A stretch of 40,038 bases of DNA from Bacteroidota bacterium (GTDB lineage: Bacteria; Bacteroidota; Bacteroidia; Chitinophagales; Saprospiraceae), in assembly GCA_016234735.1 (NCBI GenBank), contig JACRAN010000089.1, positions 1-40,038 of the forward strand, given 5' to 3'. The translations under genes and the position numbers were made by a program. Every line of letters begins with the position of its first letter. The stretch's first letter is position 1. Positions 1 to 7,783 of the stretch are shown one piece after another. Below the pieces are notes generated by a model, which did no database searches, was not told the origin of the DNA, and worked only from the letters and a program-made list of their open reading frames with translations.

Positions 1-1
1 C

Positions 2-460
2 GATGGCGGGATAATCCTCGTCGGGGAGTTGAACAAGGAATTTCAGCGGGGAACGGCCTCCACCAGCTACTACTCCCGCTCAGGTTTCCGCCCCATCATC
101 GACTACTACTACGACGACGTTTTTCTCATCTCCATCCACCCCGGCGGCGACGTTCACTGGAAAAAAATCCTCCATAAAAAGCAATACTCACAGGATGACG
201 AGGCCATGTATTCTTCTTTTTTTCTGGCAAAAACGCCTGCTGCGCTCCGCGTTATTTTCAACGATGAAATCAAACACGAGAACACAGTCAGTGAATACAT
301 CGTCAAAGGCAACGGCGAGTACGACCACAATGCCGTGATGAGCACGCAACGGCAGGAACTTCAACTTCGCTTCCGGGATGCCGTGCAGGTGGCGGCCAAT
401 GAATTTGTCGTGCCGAGCGAGCGGAGGAGCCGGTTGAAGTTGGTGAGGGTGGCATATTGA
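2..460 (+). CDS. C-terminal part of an unidentified protein (cut by window edge)
   Basis: The reading frame is open from the first bases of the window and ends with TGA at 458-460, so the true start lies upstream; the TTG at 29 is only an internal codon. The visible 152 residues are polar, with aromatic clusters (three consecutive Tyr in a DYYYDD stretch near the middle of the first third) and a basic C-terminal tail (SERRSRLKL). There is no signal peptide, membrane segment or motif that I recognise in this part. I cannot name the family. It is separated from the downstream acyl-CoA dehydrogenase by 131 bp that contain a separate promoter, so the two are probably not co-transcribed. Confidence 0.7.
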   Translation, partial: DGGIILVGELNKEFQRGTASTSYYSRSGFRPIIDYYYDDVFLISIHPGGDVHWKKILHKKQYSQDDEAMYSSFFLAKTPAALRVIFNDEIKHENTVSEYIVKGNGEYDHNAVMSTQRQELQLRFRDAVQVAANEFVVPSERRSRLKLVRVAY

Positions 461-476
461 GGTGTTATTTTTCTTC

Positions 477-492
477 TCAGCGAAAATTCGCA
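477..492. repeat. Upstream copy of a 16-bp operator-like repeat
   Basis: TCAGCGAAAATTCGCA occurs here and again, identically, at 543-558. The core GCGAA-AA-TTCGC is an inverted repeat with 5-bp arms, as expected for a dimeric repressor site. This copy lies 19 bp upstream of the proposed -33 element of the acyl-CoA dehydrogenase promoter. That it is an operator is inference. Confidence 0.6.
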
Positions 493-511
493 GTCATTCT
501 TTTAAAAATAA

Positions 512-542
512 TTGCGCTTCCGAAAAGCTGGATGTAATTTTG
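512..542 (+). promoter_or_regulatory. Bacteroidota-type promoter of the acyl-CoA dehydrogenase gene
   Basis: TTG at 512-514 is followed after 20 nt by TAATTTTG at 535-542, an exact match to the known Bacteroidota -7 consensus TAnnTTTG with an acceptable spacing. Transcription should start near 547-550, inside the second operator-like repeat, about 45 nt before the ATG at 592. Confidence 0.7.
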
Positions 543-558
543 TCAGCGAAAATTCGCA
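543..558. promoter_or_regulatory. Downstream copy of the operator-like repeat, at the probable transcription start
   Basis: This is the second identical copy of TCAGCGAAAATTCGCA, with inverted arms GCGAA/TTCGC. It directly follows the -7 box (535-542), so a bound protein would block initiation. Together with the copy at 477-492 it flanks the promoter. Fatty-acid regulators of the FadR/TetR type act this way, but no regulator gene is visible nearby. Confidence 0.55.
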
Positions 559-591
559 ACTCTTTCATCAAACATCACAATTCAATTAGCC

Positions 592-2385
592 ATGATAGAC
601 ACACTTGTCAAATCCAATGTCCTCAAGGGCGGGGAATTCATCATCAAAGAATCTGCTGCGGAGGGCACTTTTATCCCGGAAGACATCAACGAGGAGCAAA
701 ATATGGCCCGCCAAATGGTGCGTGATTTTGCAAAAGAAGCGGGCGAAAAAGCTCATAAACTGGAATATCAAGTGGAACTGATGGAGAAAGCGGGCGAACT
801 CGGCCTGCTCGGCTGCCACATCCCCGAAGAATATGGCGGTATGTTGCTCGACGCAAACGCCAATACTTTCATCAGCGAAGAATTGGGGCGCATGGGCGGT
901 GGTTTTGCTACCACCATCGCCGCACACTGCGGCATCGGGATGTTGCCTATCCTTTATTTTGGTACGGAGGAATTGAAGTTGAAATACCTGCCGAAACTCG
1001 CCTCCGGTGAGTGGAAAGCAGCCTACTGCCTCACCGAACCCGGCTCCGGCTCCGATGCCCTCGCCGCCAAAACACGGGCCGACCTCGACCCCGCCTCAGG
1101 CGGGCAGCACTACCTCCTCAGCGGCCAGAAAATGTGGATCTCCAACGCGGGTTTTGCCGACATGTTCATCGTGTTTGCGCAAATCGACGGTGACAAGTTC
1201 ACCGGCTTCATCGTGGAGCGAAACCTGCCCGGCATCTTGCTCGGTGCGGAGGAGCAAAAAATGGGCATCAAAGGCTCGTCCACCCGACAGGTGTTTTTTG
1301 AAAACGTAAAAGTGCCCGCCGGGAACGTACTCGGCCAAATCGGCAAAGGCCATCTCATCGCCTTCAACGCCCTGAACATCGGGCGTTTCAAACTTGGCCT
1401 GATGTGCATGGGCGGCTGCAAAAAGGGCATCGCCACTTCCGTAAAATATGCCAACGAGCGCATTCAATTCGGCCAGCCTATCGCCAGTTTTGGTGCCATC
1501 AAGCACAAGCTGGCAGAGCAAACCATCCGCAACTTTGCACTCGAAAGTGCTTGCTACCGCATTTCCGACTTGTTGGAAGACAAAAAAAATACGCTCGTAG
1601 AGGCAGGTAACAACTACGCCGACGCCACGCTGAAAGCTGCCGAAGAGTACGCCATCGAGTGCGCCATCATCAAGGTGTACGGCTCGGAAGTGACCGACTA
1701 CGTGGTGGATGAAGTGGTGCAGATTCATGGTGGCAACGGCTTCTCGGAGGAGTTCACGGCTGCCCGTGCTTACCGGGATGCCCGAATCAACCGCATATAC
1801 GAGGGCACCAACGAAATCAACCGGATGCTCATGGTTTCCCAACTGCTCAAGCGGGCGATGAAGGGGCAGGTGGACATGGTAGGCCCAGCCTGGGAGGTGC
1901 AGAAAGAATTGGCCTCCATGCCTTCGTTCGAGGGCGTGACCGGCAGCTACGCAGAGGAGAAAAAGGCGTTGAAAGATTTCAAAAAAATCATCCTGATGAC
2001 TGCCGGGGCCGCTGTGAAAATGCAGATGGAAGGCCAACTCGACATCAAGGAAGAGCAGGAAATCGTGATGAACATCGCCGACATGATGATTGACGTTTTC
2101 GTCGCAGAGTCGCTGCTGCTGCGGGTCGAAAGGTTGGCGGAGATGCCTGCCAAAGCACACAGCCAGGAGGTGTACGAGGCCATGTTGAAGGTGTTTTTCA
2201 ACGATGCCAGTGCCCGCGTGACGAAGAATGCCACCGATGCGATTTCTTCGTTTGCCGAAGGCGACCTGCTGAAAACTTTCCTGATGGGCGTGAAACGTTT
2301 TTCAAAATACCCGCCGATGAACGTGAAAAATGCCCGCCGGTTGGTGGCGGATACGCTGATTGAAGCCAACGATTATTGTTTCTGA
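592..2385 (+). CDS. Acyl-CoA dehydrogenase, long (VLCAD-like) form
   Basis: This is an FAD-dependent acyl-CoA dehydrogenase that introduces the first double bond in fatty-acid beta-oxidation. The protein has 597 residues, longer than the roughly 380-residue short forms, and the extra C-terminal part after residue 430 resembles the second helical domain of VLCAD-type enzymes. Residues 146-155 hold the family signature CLTEPGSGSD. QIHGGNGF at 377-384 and IYEGTNEINR at 402-411 match the C-terminal signature; Glu404 in YEGT corresponds to the catalytic base (Glu376 of MCAD). The ATG at 592 follows a good promoter. Substrate length cannot be read from the sequence. Electron transfer flavoprotein and thiolase partners are not in the window. 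Confidence 0.95.
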   Translation: MIDTLVKSNVLKGGEFIIKESAAEGTFIPEDINEEQNMARQMVRDFAKEAGEKAHKLEYQVELMEKAGELGLLGCHIPEEYGGMLLDANANTFISEELGRMGGGFATTIAAHCGIGMLPILYFGTEELKLKYLPKLASGEWKAAYCLTEPGSGSDALAAKTRADLDPASGGQHYLLSGQKMWISNAGFADMFIVFAQIDGDKFTGFIVERNLPGILLGAEEQKMGIKGSSTRQVFFENVKVPAGNVLGQIGKGHLIAFNALNIGRFKLGLMCMGGCKKGIATSVKYANERIQFGQPIASFGAIKHKLAEQTIRNFALESACYRISDLLEDKKNTLVEAGNNYADATLKAAEEYAIECAIIKVYGSEVTDYVVDEVVQIHGGNGFSEEFTAARAYRDARINRIYEGTNEINRMLMVSQLLKRAMKGQVDMVGPAWEVQKELASMPSFEGVTGSYAEEKKALKDFKKIILMTAGAAVKMQMEGQLDIKEEQEIVMNIADMMIDVFVAESLLLRVERLAEMPAKAHSQEVYEAMLKVFFNDASARVTKNATDAISSFAEGDLLKTFLMGVKRFSKYPPMNVKNARRLVADTLIEANDYCF

Positions 2386-2407
2386 AAAAATAGAGCTACG
2401 ATAAAAC

Positions 2408-2441
2408 AAAAGGCAGTTCGGCAAGACGGGCTGCCTTTTTT
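2408..2441. terminator. Bidirectional terminator between fadE-like gene and rodA
   Basis: AAAAGGCAG at 2408-2416 pairs with CTGCCTTTT at 2431-2439, with a run of T on the plus strand and a run of A on the other side. It lies between two convergent genes and can serve both. Confidence 0.75.
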
Positions 2442-2457
2442 ATTGGCAGGCAGGCCA

Positions 2458-3855
2458 TCAGGTTCGCTGGGCATCCAATTTTAGCAGCACCCCGATCATA
2501 ATGGAAAAAACGAGCAGGCTGGAGCCGCCTTTGCTCAGGAAAGGAAGCGGAATGCCGATGATGGGCATCAGTCCCATGGTCATCCCGATGTTGATGAAGA
2601 AATGGATGAACAGTACGCTGGCCACGCCGTAGGCATACAGGCGGTTGAAGTCGGAGCGCTGCCGCTCGGCTACCACGATGATGCGCCACATCATGCCCAG
2701 GAACAGTGAGAGGATGAAGATAGTGCCGATGAATCCCTGCTCCTCGCCTACGGCGCAGAAGATGAAGTCGGTAATTTGCTCCGGTACGAAGTTGCCTTGC
2801 GTGAAGCTCCCTTCCAAAAAACCCTTGCCACTCAGCCCGCCGGAGGCGATGGCCATTTTGGAGTGGTTGAGGTTGTAGGCGGCACCTTGCGGATCGGCTT
2901 CGGAGGGTTTCAGCCACACGAGGATGCGCTCCTGCTGGTGGCGTTTGAGGATGTGTTCGTAGGCAAAATTGGAGGCAATGGCCAAAACGCTTCCGATGAC
3001 TACTGCCCCTGCCACGAGGCTCACCAACCGCTGTTTTTTCTTTACCCATTGAAAAACACATAGCCCTGTCAGTATGCTCAGGGCACTTGCCAGTATCAGA
3101 TTTGTCTGTTCGTTTTTCACGCCGATAATGCCTGCCGTTACCAACAGGATGAAGCCAGCAAACCAGTAGAGGCGCTTGTTTGTGTTCCATATCAGAAAAA
3201 AAGCGCCAATGGCAGCCAGCGCCAATACGACCAGCGGCGGCGGGTTCACCAAGCCTGCTGCCAAAATAGCGGCGGCACTCAGGCCAACTACGAAAACATT
3301 GCCCGAAAACCCCTCGCGGTACAGTACGATAAAAAACGACAGGAAAACCAGCGTCGATCCCGCATCTGGTTGTAGCAAAATCAACAGCATGGGAGCAAGC
3401 AGAAACGAAATGGCGTAGAGTTTCGACTTTAAAGTCTTCAGGTTGTTGGCATAGGCACTGAGGTAGCTGGCCAGGGCCACCATCGTGCCGAACTTTGCAA
3501 ACTCCGAGGGCTGCAGGGTGATGCCTCCGCCGAAATCAAACCAGGAAGTGGCCCCTTTGATGGTTTTTCCGAAAATCAGCACCGCCACCAACAGTACCAG
3601 GCAGCTCACGTAAATGATATTGGCAAACGTCCGCCAAAATTTTGCATCGATGGAAAATGAGATAAAAAGCACAGCTAACGAAATGAGCACCCAAATCAAT
3701 TGCTTGCCGACGGGGTTATCCAGAAATGCGAAAAAACCACCTGCGTAGCCCTCCCCGTACCCCACTGTGTAAATCATCGTCCAGCCAATAAATACAAGGG
3801 CCAAGTAAATGGAGAGAATAATCCAGTCGATGTTATTTCTGCTTCTCGAAGGCAT
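2458..3855 (-). CDS. rodA: Rod shape-determining protein RodA (SEDS peptidoglycan polymerase)
   Basis: This is a SEDS-family glycosyltransferase that polymerises lipid II into glycan strands during cell elongation, normally with a class B penicillin-binding protein. The 465 residues form many hydrophobic segments. Family hallmarks include GATSWFDFGGGITLQPSEFAK around residue 105-125, LLQPDAGSTLVF around residue 160, and the C-terminal stretches GEEQGFIG and GIPLPFLSKGGSS. The protein is longer than E. coli RodA (370 residues) because of added hydrophobic segments in the middle. ATG at 3855 is the first good start. It is directly preceded by five copies of a heptamer, leaving no room for a normal leader motif. 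No PBP2 or mre gene is visible in the window. Confidence 0.95.
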   Translation of the reverse strand: MPSRSRNNIDWIILSIYLALVFIGWTMIYTVGYGEGYAGGFFAFLDNPVGKQLIWVLISLAVLFISFSIDAKFWRTFANIIYVSCLVLLVAVLIFGKTIKGATSWFDFGGGITLQPSEFAKFGTMVALASYLSAYANNLKTLKSKLYAISFLLAPMLLILLQPDAGSTLVFLSFFIVLYREGFSGNVFVVGLSAAAILAAGLVNPPPLVVLALAAIGAFFLIWNTNKRLYWFAGFILLVTAGIIGVKNEQTNLILASALSILTGLCVFQWVKKKQRLVSLVAGAVVIGSVLAIASNFAYEHILKRHQQERILVWLKPSEADPQGAAYNLNHSKMAIASGGLSGKGFLEGSFTQGNFVPEQITDFIFCAVGEEQGFIGTIFILSLFLGMMWRIIVVAERQRSDFNRLYAYGVASVLFIHFFINIGMTMGLMPIIGIPLPFLSKGGSSLLVFSIMIGVLLKLDAQRT

Positions 3856-3890
3856 GGACGGTGGACGGTGGACGGTGGACGGTGGACGGT
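3856..3890. repeat. Five-copy heptamer array (GGACGGT)5 touching the rodA start codon
   Basis: Five perfect copies of GGACGGT run from 3856 to 3890, followed by a partial copy (GGAC). The first base of the array is adjacent to the rodA ATG, so the rodA mRNA would carry ACCGTCC repeats at positions -1 to -35. A change in copy number would alter promoter or leader spacing but not the reading frame. Confidence 0.9.
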
Positions 3891-3917
3891 GGACTTCCCC
3901 ACCATTCGCTGCCGCCG

Positions 3918-4646
3918 TCAGTCGATGTATTCTACTTTTCTGAGGAAACGGAAACCTGCGGTCACTTCAAAAGTAATGTTTCGGATGGTTCGTTCGGGCA
4001 GGGTCCTATTTTGACCGGTGTACGGGTCACGCACATTGGGGATGGCCTGTTGGCGGTATTGGTACGAAAAATCAGGGTTTACGGTAAATTCGAGCAGTGC
4101 CCCCATCAATTCCCCCAGTGCAAACTCAAAGCCGCCACCCAGGGTAACGCCGTAGTTCCAGTCCTTCACGAAGGCGTTGTCAGGAAAAAACAGGCCGCCG
4201 TTTTGCTCATTGGCCGCCTTGTATTTGTCAAGGTTAGTCCCCAACGTGTAGTCGCCCCGGAGTCCGAGCAGGTAGTATCCTTTCATCCTGTCCGAGAGGT
4301 CGTATTTGCGCTTGCCGCCGAAGGTCAGGGAAATATTTTTGAAAATAAACTCCTGGGCAGACGGGCGGTAGGCGTTTCCGTTAACGTCAAAAAAATTGCG
4401 GTTGCGGAGTGCACTTCCTTTCAGGTGGTACCCGACCTGAGCGAACACCGAAAACTGTGCGGTTTCATCGATGCTTTCCGCAGACAAAATGCCGTGGTAT
4501 TTGAAGAGCGGATCCTGGTCGAAACCATTCCACTTCTGCACGCCCAGCGTCAGGCCGCCTTTGATTCCAAATGCTGTTCCCTGAGCATTTAACCCATTGA
4601 TAATCAAAGTGAAAAGAAAAACCAAGGGTAAATATTTCGCCCTCAT
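3918..4646 (-). CDS. Outer-membrane beta-barrel protein
   Basis: The 242-residue protein starts with a clear signal peptide (residues 1 to about 21, ending LNAQ). The rest alternates short amphipathic strands and ends with VTAGFRFLRKVEYID, typical of small barrels in this phylum (PorT/OMP_b-brl group). The repeated pattern FGIKGGLTLG / GYYLLGLRGDYTLG / YGVTLGGGFEFALGE fits barrel strands. Function is unknown; PorT itself takes part in T9SS, but I cannot assign this one to it. It lies 62 bp upstream of rodA and 92 bp downstream of the LysM gene, so one transcript is possible, although a hairpin separates it from the latter. Confidence 0.75.
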   Translation of the reverse strand: MRAKYLPLVFLFTLIINGLNAQGTAFGIKGGLTLGVQKWNGFDQDPLFKYHGILSAESIDETAQFSVFAQVGYHLKGSALRNRNFFDVNGNAYRPSAQEFIFKNISLTFGGKRKYDLSDRMKGYYLLGLRGDYTLGTNLDKYKAANEQNGGLFFPDNAFVKDWNYGVTLGGGFEFALGELMGALLEFTVNPDFSYQYRQQAIPNVRDPYTGQNRTLPERTIRNITFEVTAGFRFLRKVEYID

Positions 4647-4667
4647 TTGTTTGTCGTTTTTAACATC

Positions 4668-4700
4668 AAACCTGTTGGAGCCAGTGGTTCCAACAGGTTT
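4668..4700. repeat. Perfect 12-bp inverted repeat (hairpin)
   Basis: AAACCTGTTGGA at 4668-4679 and TCCAACAGGTTT at 4689-4700 are exact inverted copies around a 9-nt loop. It sits between the stop of the LysM gene (4739) and the start of the barrel gene (4646), both on the minus strand. There is no clean T-run after it, so it is either a weak terminator or a dispersed palindrome. Confidence 0.75.
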
Positions 4701-4738
4701 GAATCAGGTACCGCAAAGCTACGAAAGTAATGCAAACA

Positions 4739-6007
4739 TCATTTCACCCGAAGCACCTGCCCGATTTTTATCGTGTTGTCGGCCATGTTGTTGAGCCTTT
4801 TCAAGTCATCCACCGGGATGCCGTATCGGCGGGAAATGTTGTAAAGCGTGTCGCCCTTTTCCACCGTGTGGTACACGGCTCCGACAGGTTGGTCGGGTTG
4901 CGAAGGTAGGTCGGTGTCCGTTGTGTCGGGTTTGGTGGTCGAGGGGGTCACTGGCGTGGAACCGGGGTCGGGCGAGATGTCTTCGTCCTGCATGAAACCG
5001 TCGTCGGCAGGCACCGTGACAGCGGGCTTCGGCTCCGTGTTGAGGCGGGGCCGTTCGCCTTTTTTGATTCTAAAACCTTTGAGTTTGATGCGTTGGTTTA
5101 GTTGTAGTTCGGCATTTTCGGGGATTCGGTTGCGCTTCCGCAGCTGGTTGACCTTCACCCCGTAAAGCTGCGAAATGCTGAACATCGTATCATCTTTTTG
5201 AACGTAGTGCCATTTTCGGCCCCGGAAATTGCAGCGTTTGGGCTGAATGTAAATCCGGGTGTTGTCAGCGAGCGAATCTTGTATGGCAGGCAACTGGTCG
5301 TTGTAGCGCTCCAGTCGCTTGAGGCTTACGCCGGTTTTATCAGAAATTTCCTGCACCGTGATTTTATTTTTTGCAAAAACCACTTTCACGTCGTTCACCC
5401 GGCGCAGGTCAAGGCCGGCGATGGCATCCTTGGGCCGGTCAGGCCGGCCTTCGGGGAAGTTGTCTTCGGAAAGCCGGTCGAGTTCGTACAGCTTGTAAGT
5501 TTCAATAATTCGGATGAGTTTGCCATCATAACCGGCACCTGTCGCATAGCCTGACGTACGGAGGCCCTTGGCCCACCGCTTGTAGTCGGTTGGGTTGAGC
5601 CGGAAGAGGAAGCCGTAGCGGTTTTCCTTGCGGGGGTCCCGCAAAAACTCCGAATGGGCGATGTAGGAGTCCTCTGCCGATTTGTATTTTCGGAAACAGG
5701 ATTTTTTCAAATTGCCGGAATCATCGTAGTCATCGTCCTCGATTTGGTATGTTTTGCCACTCCAATCATTGTGGCATTTAATACCAAAGTGATTATTAGC
5801 TTTGCGGGCAAGTTCGCTTTTGCCGGCAGCGGATTCCAGGAGGGCTTGGGCCAGTTTGATGCTGGCCGGGATTCCGGTACGCTCCATTTCTTTCACGGCG
5901 ATTTTCTTGTAGTCTTTGATATAGTCTTGAGAATCAGTGTTTTGTGTAAATGCCTGGCAGACAAATACCAGGGCGAAAGCCAAAACGAAAAAGGATTTTT
6001 TGCGCAT
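4739..6007 (-). CDS. Secreted glucosaminidase with three LysM domains
   Basis: This is a peptidoglycan hydrolase (GH73-type endo-beta-N-acetylglucosaminidase). Residues 1-22 form a signal peptide. The catalytic domain spans about 28-180, with the probable acid Glu58 in QALLESAAGKSELA and the typical NNHFGIKC at 71-78. Three LysM peptidoglycan-binding domains follow: 213-256 (weak), 267-311 and 379-422, the last two starting HYVQKDDTMFSIS and YHTVEKGDTLYNIS. A Pro/Thr/Asp-rich linker lies at 320-375. I chose the ATG at 6007 because it begins the signal peptide directly; an in-frame ATG at 6019 is possible. The frame stays open upstream, but that stretch looks non-coding. It probably acts in cell separation or wall turnover. 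Confidence 0.9.
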   Translation of the reverse strand: MRKKSFFVLAFALVFVCQAFTQNTDSQDYIKDYKKIAVKEMERTGIPASIKLAQALLESAAGKSELARKANNHFGIKCHNDWSGKTYQIEDDDYDDSGNLKKSCFRKYKSAEDSYIAHSEFLRDPRKENRYGFLFRLNPTDYKRWAKGLRTSGYATGAGYDGKLIRIIETYKLYELDRLSEDNFPEGRPDRPKDAIAGLDLRRVNDVKVVFAKNKITVQEISDKTGVSLKRLERYNDQLPAIQDSLADNTRIYIQPKRCNFRGRKWHYVQKDDTMFSISQLYGVKVNQLRKRNRIPENAELQLNQRIKLKGFRIKKGERPRLNTEPKPAVTVPADDGFMQDEDISPDPGSTPVTPSTTKPDTTDTDLPSQPDQPVGAVYHTVEKGDTLYNISRRYGIPVDDLKRLNNMADNTIKIGQVLRVK

Positions 6008-6348
6008 GAGGTTATCCATTTTGAAGATAATTGAACAAGCCGCAGGAAACTGTTTTCCAATAACCAACCTCCCGGCTTCAAGTTTTTGACATAGGATAAA
6101 AAACGCATTTATCGGGGTCGGCGAAATGAACGGCAGTGCAGGAAACCATATTGCTTCCAACCGGTGCCGCCCGTGTTTTTGCAAAGGTAAAAACTGTCGC
6201 CCGTGTTTTTATTTCATAAAAATCAAGGGAAACTTTTACATATTATCTTCCTTGTATATTTTGGCAGCCGAAAGCAGACCATGGGAAAATTCACGCCACA
6301 GAACAATGATACGAATCACCACACAATCATCGTGTACCATTCAAAAGC
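6008..6348. other. Intergenic region between divergent LysM and NYN genes
   Basis: About 340 bp without a supported gene. It holds two identical 13-bp copies of CGCCCGTGTTTTT (6168-6180 and 6198-6210) that flank a minus-strand TACCTTTG box. An AT-rich stretch at 6235-6262 probably contains the promoter of the plus-strand NYN gene, but I see no exact TAnnTTTG there. Confidence 0.6.
6182..6189 (-). promoter_or_regulatory. Possible -7 box of the LysM gene
   Basis: Read on the minus strand this is TACCTTTG, matching TAnnTTTG. I see no TTG at the right distance upstream, so the promoter is incomplete. The two 13-bp direct repeats flanking it could be regulator sites. The leader would be about 165 nt, which is long. 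Confidence 0.4.
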
Positions 6349-7047
6349 ATGAACACACAGACCCGTCGCTACTTGTTTATTGACTACGAAAACCTGCTCC
6401 AGGTCAAGTTCAAAAAACTGGAGAAAGTTGCTTCCAGGATTTTCATTTTCGTTGAATCCAGCCAGGAAACAGTGCCGCTTTCCCTTGTCCGCCAGGCCCA
6501 GCGCTCCGGCAAAAACCTCCGTTGGATAGTTGTCAGTAACACTGATGGTGGCAAGTTGAACTACCACATCGCCTTCATCATGGGAAAATTGCACCAAAAA
6601 TTAGAGGAAGACGTTGAGTTCGCCGTCGTGTCCAACGACCCGGAGTTCGACCCGCTCATCAGTTTCATCAATACCTCCGGCAGAAGTTGCATCCGGGTCA
6701 AGCGCAAAAAAGACGAATCGTCGGTGTACGACGAGAAGAACCTGAATTACAGCAATCCCCCCGAATTTGTGGACGAATTTTCGCTCCCTTCGCTATCTGA
6801 CGACCATGACGAAGGTGGCGTACCCGTTCTCGTCGAAGACGAACTCATCACTCGCACCGCCGAAGAAACCGTCAAGCGACTCATCCGCTCCGGCAATCGC
6901 CCGGCAGAGATTTCAACTCTCAAAAATTACATACTTTTGCACAGTCAGGAAGTTTCCCTGCATGGCAATGTCGAACGGATCATTCAGCGATTGAAGGATT
7001 CCAAGGACATTGAAATCCTGAAAGGGGAAGTGATTTACAATTTCTAA
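6349..7047 (+). CDS. NYN-domain (PIN-like) putative ribonuclease
   Basis: The 232-residue protein starts with RYLFIDYENL (residues 7-16), the classic first strand of NYN/PIN-like nucleases, with Asp12 and Asn15 in metal-binding positions. Further conserved elements are GGKLNYHIAFIMGKL and VVSNDPEFDPLISFINTSGRSCIRVKR, the second giving the other acidic residues (SND and FDP). Residues after about 165 are a separate small helical domain (EETVKRLIRS to the C-terminus) that looks like a winged-helix or LOTUS-like module, common in bacterial NYN proteins. The role is probably RNA cleavage or processing; the target is unknown. It is followed by a repeat-rich spacer and then frr on the same strand. 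Confidence 0.8.
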   Translation: MNTQTRRYLFIDYENLLQVKFKKLEKVASRIFIFVESSQETVPLSLVRQAQRSGKNLRWIVVSNTDGGKLNYHIAFIMGKLHQKLEEDVEFAVVSNDPEFDPLISFINTSGRSCIRVKRKKDESSVYDEKNLNYSNPPEFVDEFSLPSLSDDHDEGGVPVLVEDELITRTAEETVKRLIRSGNRPAEISTLKNYILLHSQEVSLHGNVERIIQRLKDSKDIEILKGEVIYNF

Positions 7048-7048
7048 A

Positions 7049-7147
7049 ACTTAGATTTTAGACAAGAGACTTTAGATCTTAGAAATGCAAATTGTGCCAT
7101 CTGCCTACCTGTCTAAAGTCTAACTTCTAAAGCCTCAAAGTCTAAAC
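7049..7147. repeat. Inverted pair of heptamer arrays between the NYN gene and frr
   Basis: Positions 7049-7083 are five consecutive 7-nt units, four of them of the form nnTTAGA and one (CAAGAGA) more divergent. Positions 7112-7147 hold the reverse-complement type, TCTAAAn, in four units plus one 8-nt variant. A 28-nt centre separates the arms. The whole can fold into an imperfect long hairpin in the transcript leader of frr or the trailer of the NYN gene. Confidence 0.75.
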
Positions 7148-7163
7148 ATTGGAGACTACGCAA

Positions 7164-7724
7164 ATGGAAGACATTAATATTTTGATGAAAACCACCGAGG
7201 AGTCGATGCAATTCGCACTCGAACACCTCCAGTACGAACTCACCAAAATCAGAACAGGCAAAGCCTCCACCTCATTGCTCAACGACTTGGCAGTCAACTA
7301 CTACGGCTCCATGACGCCTGTCAACCAGGTGGCCAACATCAGCACCGCCGATGCCCGCACCATCGTCATCCAGCCCTGGGAAAAATCGATGCTCAGGCCC
7401 ATCGAAAACGTCATCTTCGAAGCCAACCTCGGCATCACTCCCATGAACGACGGCGAGGTCATCCGGTTGACCATCCCGCTGCTCACGGAGGAGCGCCGCC
7501 GTGACCTGGTGAAACAAGCCAAGCACCTCGGCGAGGAAGCAAAAATCAGCGTCCGCAGTGCCCGGCACAAGGCCATTGATGCCATTAAGAAAGCGGTGAA
7601 AGACGGTTACCCCGAAGATGCCGGAAAAGATAAGGAGGAGGCTGCGCAAAACTTAGTCAACAAGTTCATCAAGAACATAGACCATCTCATCGAATTGAAA
7701 GAGAAAGACGTGATGCACGTCTGA
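7164..7724 (+). CDS. frr: Ribosome recycling factor
   Basis: It separates ribosomal subunits after termination together with EF-G. The 186 residues match the family's usual length of about 185. Conserved stretches are ELTKIRTGKAS near the N-terminus, VNYYGSMTPVNQVANI, MNDGEVIRLTIPLLTEERRRDLVK and, at the end, a helical segment finishing IELKEKDVMHV. I chose the ATG at 7164, which gives the family start; an upstream in-frame TTG at 7149 would add five residues and lies almost at the edge of the heptamer array. pyrH, often next to frr, is not here. Confidence 0.97.
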   Translation: MEDINILMKTTEESMQFALEHLQYELTKIRTGKASTSLLNDLAVNYYGSMTPVNQVANISTADARTIVIQPWEKSMLRPIENVIFEANLGITPMNDGEVIRLTIPLLTEERRRDLVKQAKHLGEEAKISVRSARHKAIDAIKKAVKDGYPEDAGKDKEEAAQNLVNKFIKNIDHLIELKEKDVMHV

Positions 7725-7731
7725 CAGCATT

Positions 7732-7778
7732 GGCAGTTTTCAGTGGGCGATGAAAAAATGTTCCTACTAAAAACTGCC
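7732..7778. terminator. Hairpin between convergent frr and DUF5682 genes
   Basis: The 16-nt arms 7732-7747 and 7763-7778 are inverted copies with two mismatches (GGCAGTTTT against AAAACTGCC at the base). It fills the 59-bp gap between two converging genes, so a bidirectional terminator is likely, although there is no perfect T-run. Confidence 0.55.
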
Positions 7779-7783
7779 GATGT

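Noticed and set aside
1096-2160. Long minus-strand frame (354 codons) inside the acyl-CoA dehydrogenase gene
   Set aside because: It is antisense to a well-supported enzyme with all motifs in place; long antisense frames are expected in GC-rich genes.
3856-3890. CRISPR-like array
   Set aside because: The units are 7 nt and contiguous, without spacers, and no cas gene is in the window. The same applies to the other arrays.
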